In this document: in pieces, positions 6,706 to 7,528 of the stretch
How the letters are laid out: every line of letters begins with the position of its first letter
Position numbering within the stretch: position 1 is the stretch's first letter
Source of the DNA: an uncultured Lachnospiraceae bacterium
GTDB taxonomy: Bacteria > Bacillota > Clostridia > Lachnospirales > Lachnospiraceae
Reading direction: 5' to 3'
Length of the DNA: 7,528 nt
Assembly (NCBI GenBank): GCA_910584115.1
Contig: CAJTYN010000059.1
Coordinates: forward strand, 1-7,528
Made by a program: the position numbers and the translations under genes
Notes under the pieces: model-generated
Told to the model about the DNA's origin: nothing
Database searches by the model: none
What the model saw: only the letters and a program-made list of their open reading frames with translations

Positions 6706-6715
6706 CTCATTCATC

Positions 6716-7138
6716 CTACAATTCCTTTATGGAACGTATCACCTGATACCCTTTCTTCGCCAGGACGCTCTCCGTCTCCTCGATATCCTCCGCCCGGAAG
6801 ATCAGCACGGCCGACGTGAGCTGGCTGCTGATATATGAATACATACAGTCGATGCTGATATTGGCCTCTTCCACTGTCTCCAAGATCGCATCCATGGCCC
6901 CCGCCTCATCTTTCATGGGTATGGCGATCACCCGGTCCCTCATGACCAGTTCCCCGTGTTCTTCCAAAACTCGATAACATTTCTCATGATCGTCCACGAT
7001 CATCCGCAGGATCCCGAAATCCGGCGCGTCATATGTAGAGATGCACAGGCAGTTGATCTTGTTCTCTGCCAGGAGACGGGTGATATGCCGGAGGCTTCCC
7101 GGTTTATTCTTCACGACTACCGCTATCTGATCGATCAT
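6716..7138 (-). CDS. Double ACT domain protein, putative amino-acid sensor
   Basis: The 140-residue product is built from two ACT domains and nothing else. The first (about 1-66) opens with QIAVVVKNKPGSLRHITRLL (4-23), whose N-K-P-G-S-L turn is the usual amino-acid-binding loop, and contains ILRMIVDD (43-50). The second (about 69-137) opens with VIAIPMKDEAGAMDAILETV (70-89) and contains ISIDCMYSYI (94-103). ACT domains bind amino acids and regulate metabolism. Stand-alone tandem ACT proteins are common in Clostridia, in some genomes beside phenylacetate-CoA ligase or indolepyruvate oxidoreductase genes, which are not seen here. The target is unknown. The ATG at 7138 is supported by AAAGGTGG (7148-7155) 9 nt upstream. 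No clear promoter precedes it in the 113-bp gap to the coat gene. Confidence 0.92.
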   Translation of the reverse strand: MIDQIAVVVKNKPGSLRHITRLLAENKINCLCISTYDAPDFGILRMIVDDHEKCYRVLEEHGELVMRDRVIAIPMKDEAGAMDAILETVEEANISIDCMYSYISSQLTSAVLIFRAEDIEETESVLAKKGYQVIRSIKEL

Positions 7139-7147
7139 CTTGTACGT

Positions 7148-7155
7148 CCACCTTT
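7148..7155 (-). promoter_or_regulatory. Ribosome-binding site of the ACT protein gene
   Basis: AAAGGTGG on the minus strand is a good Shine-Dalgarno sequence, 9 nt before the ATG at 7138, and fixes that start. Confidence 0.8.
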
Positions 7156-7177
7156 CTTTTTATCCTCATCATTTTTA

Positions 7178-7229
7178 CCCGCCCCGGAAAGCACATCCTG
7201 GGGCGCACTTTCTGGGGCGGGCCTTTTTT
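7178..7229 (+). terminator. Strong GC-rich hairpin with T-run, oriented as a plus-strand terminator
   Basis: The arms 7178-7191 (CCCGCCCCGGAAAG) and 7208-7221 (CTTTCTGGGGCGGG) form a 14-bp stem with one imperfect pair, followed on the plus strand by CC and six T (7224-7229). The imperfect pair is a G-U wobble in plus-strand RNA but an A-C mismatch in minus-strand RNA, and on the minus strand the stem is followed by TAAAAAT rather than T's. Both facts point to plus-strand termination, although the neighbouring genes are on the minus strand. The 16-nt loop holds a second copy of CTGGGGCG (7198-7205), so an alternative shorter stem can form. Confidence 0.6.
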
Positions 7230-7251
7230 GTTGGTCCTTGTCTTTTTTTCG

Positions 7252-7512
7252 CTACATCGTCGTCGGCTGTGTCAGGACAGACCTTACATGGCTGATCTCA
7301 TCGGCTTTCGCCTCTGCCGCCGGCACATAATAATGTTTTTCCCTGGCGATGTTGTAGATCTCTTCCTGGGACATCTCGCACTGGTTCCGGATCTGCTTTA
7401 AGGTCTGTTTCAGCTGCGGGTTTCCGGTCTGGGTGATCATCTCTGAATAGCGCAGCAGTTCACCGTTCACCGCGGTCAGTGTGTCTGCGACCATCGTCTT
7501 TTCATCTAACAT
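7252..7512 (-). CDS. Small spore coat protein, CotF-like
   Basis: This 86-residue protein resembles the short CotF-type (coat F domain) spore coat proteins of Clostridia, which are laid down on the forming spore. It is almost entirely helical: DTLTAVNGELLRYSEMIT (10-27), then NPQLKQTLKQIRNQCEMSQ (31-49) and EEIYNIAREKHYYVPAAEA (50-68), the last having the family's pattern of a helix followed by an aromatic-aromatic-x-P-A turn. There is no signal peptide or membrane segment. It is complete: the ATG at 7512 has AGGAGGG (7521-7527) 8 nt upstream, just inside the window edge. Any promoter, possibly for a sporulation sigma factor, lies outside. Such genes often occur in pairs, so another coat gene may lie beyond base 7528. 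The family call rests on pattern resemblance. Confidence 0.8.
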   Translation of the reverse strand: MLDEKTMVADTLTAVNGELLRYSEMITQTGNPQLKQTLKQIRNQCEMSQEEIYNIAREKHYYVPAAEAKADEISHVRSVLTQPTTM

Positions 7513-7520
7513 GTCTTCAT

Positions 7521-7527
7521 CCCTCCT
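7521..7527 (-). promoter_or_regulatory. Ribosome-binding site of the CotF-like gene
   Basis: AGGAGGG on the minus strand lies 8 nt before the ATG at 7512. It shows that the gene is complete within the window. Confidence 0.85.
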
Positions 7528-7528
7528 A

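Overview
This window looks like an ordinary chromosomal segment of a spore-forming, moderately GC-rich Gram-positive anaerobe, most likely a gut Lachnospiraceae-type Clostridia. The basis is the clear GGAGG-type ribosome-binding sites, a CotF-like small spore coat protein, a DegV-family lipid-binding protein, a stand-alone double-ACT protein and a DUF3786 protein, all common in that group. The species cannot be fixed from the sequence.

Layout. Bases 1-220 hold no convincing full gene but carry a good sigma-A type promoter (54-82) and an untranslated leader of about 130 nt, with a 14-codon mini-ORF, in front of the only plus-strand gene, a DUF3786 protein (221-901). Everything else is on the minus strand. 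Read in its direction of transcription the order is: CotF-like spore coat protein (7512-7252), double-ACT protein (7138-6716), DegV-family protein (6595-5714), arginyl-tRNA synthetase argS (5650-3884), nickel-pincer cofactor protein larC (3880-2561), and an AAA-ATPase-like/PD-(D/E)XK protein (2598-895). The last gene meets DUF3786 tail to tail with a 7-bp overlap.

How the genes fit together. degV has its own extended -10 promoter (6634-6662). argS follows after a short gap with no clear promoter, larC starts 3 nt after the argS stop, and the ATPase starts 38 bp inside larC. A degV-argS-larC-ATPase transcription unit is therefore likely. The functions (fatty-acid binding, tRNA charging, nickel cofactor assembly, putative nuclease/ATPase) do not form an obvious pathway, so the cluster looks like compact packing rather than a dedicated system. 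larC has no larA, larB or larE in view. The ATPase gene is the one most likely to be accessory.

I found no rRNA, tRNA, CRISPR array, insertion sequence, T-box or riboswitch. The most notable non-gene signals are a strong hairpin with a T-run that is oriented as a terminator for the plus strand inside a minus-strand gene run (7178-7229), an inverted repeat around the degV promoter, and a large excess of GATC sites (about 110 by hand count against about 29 expected). I see no clear evidence of a new multi-gene biological system.
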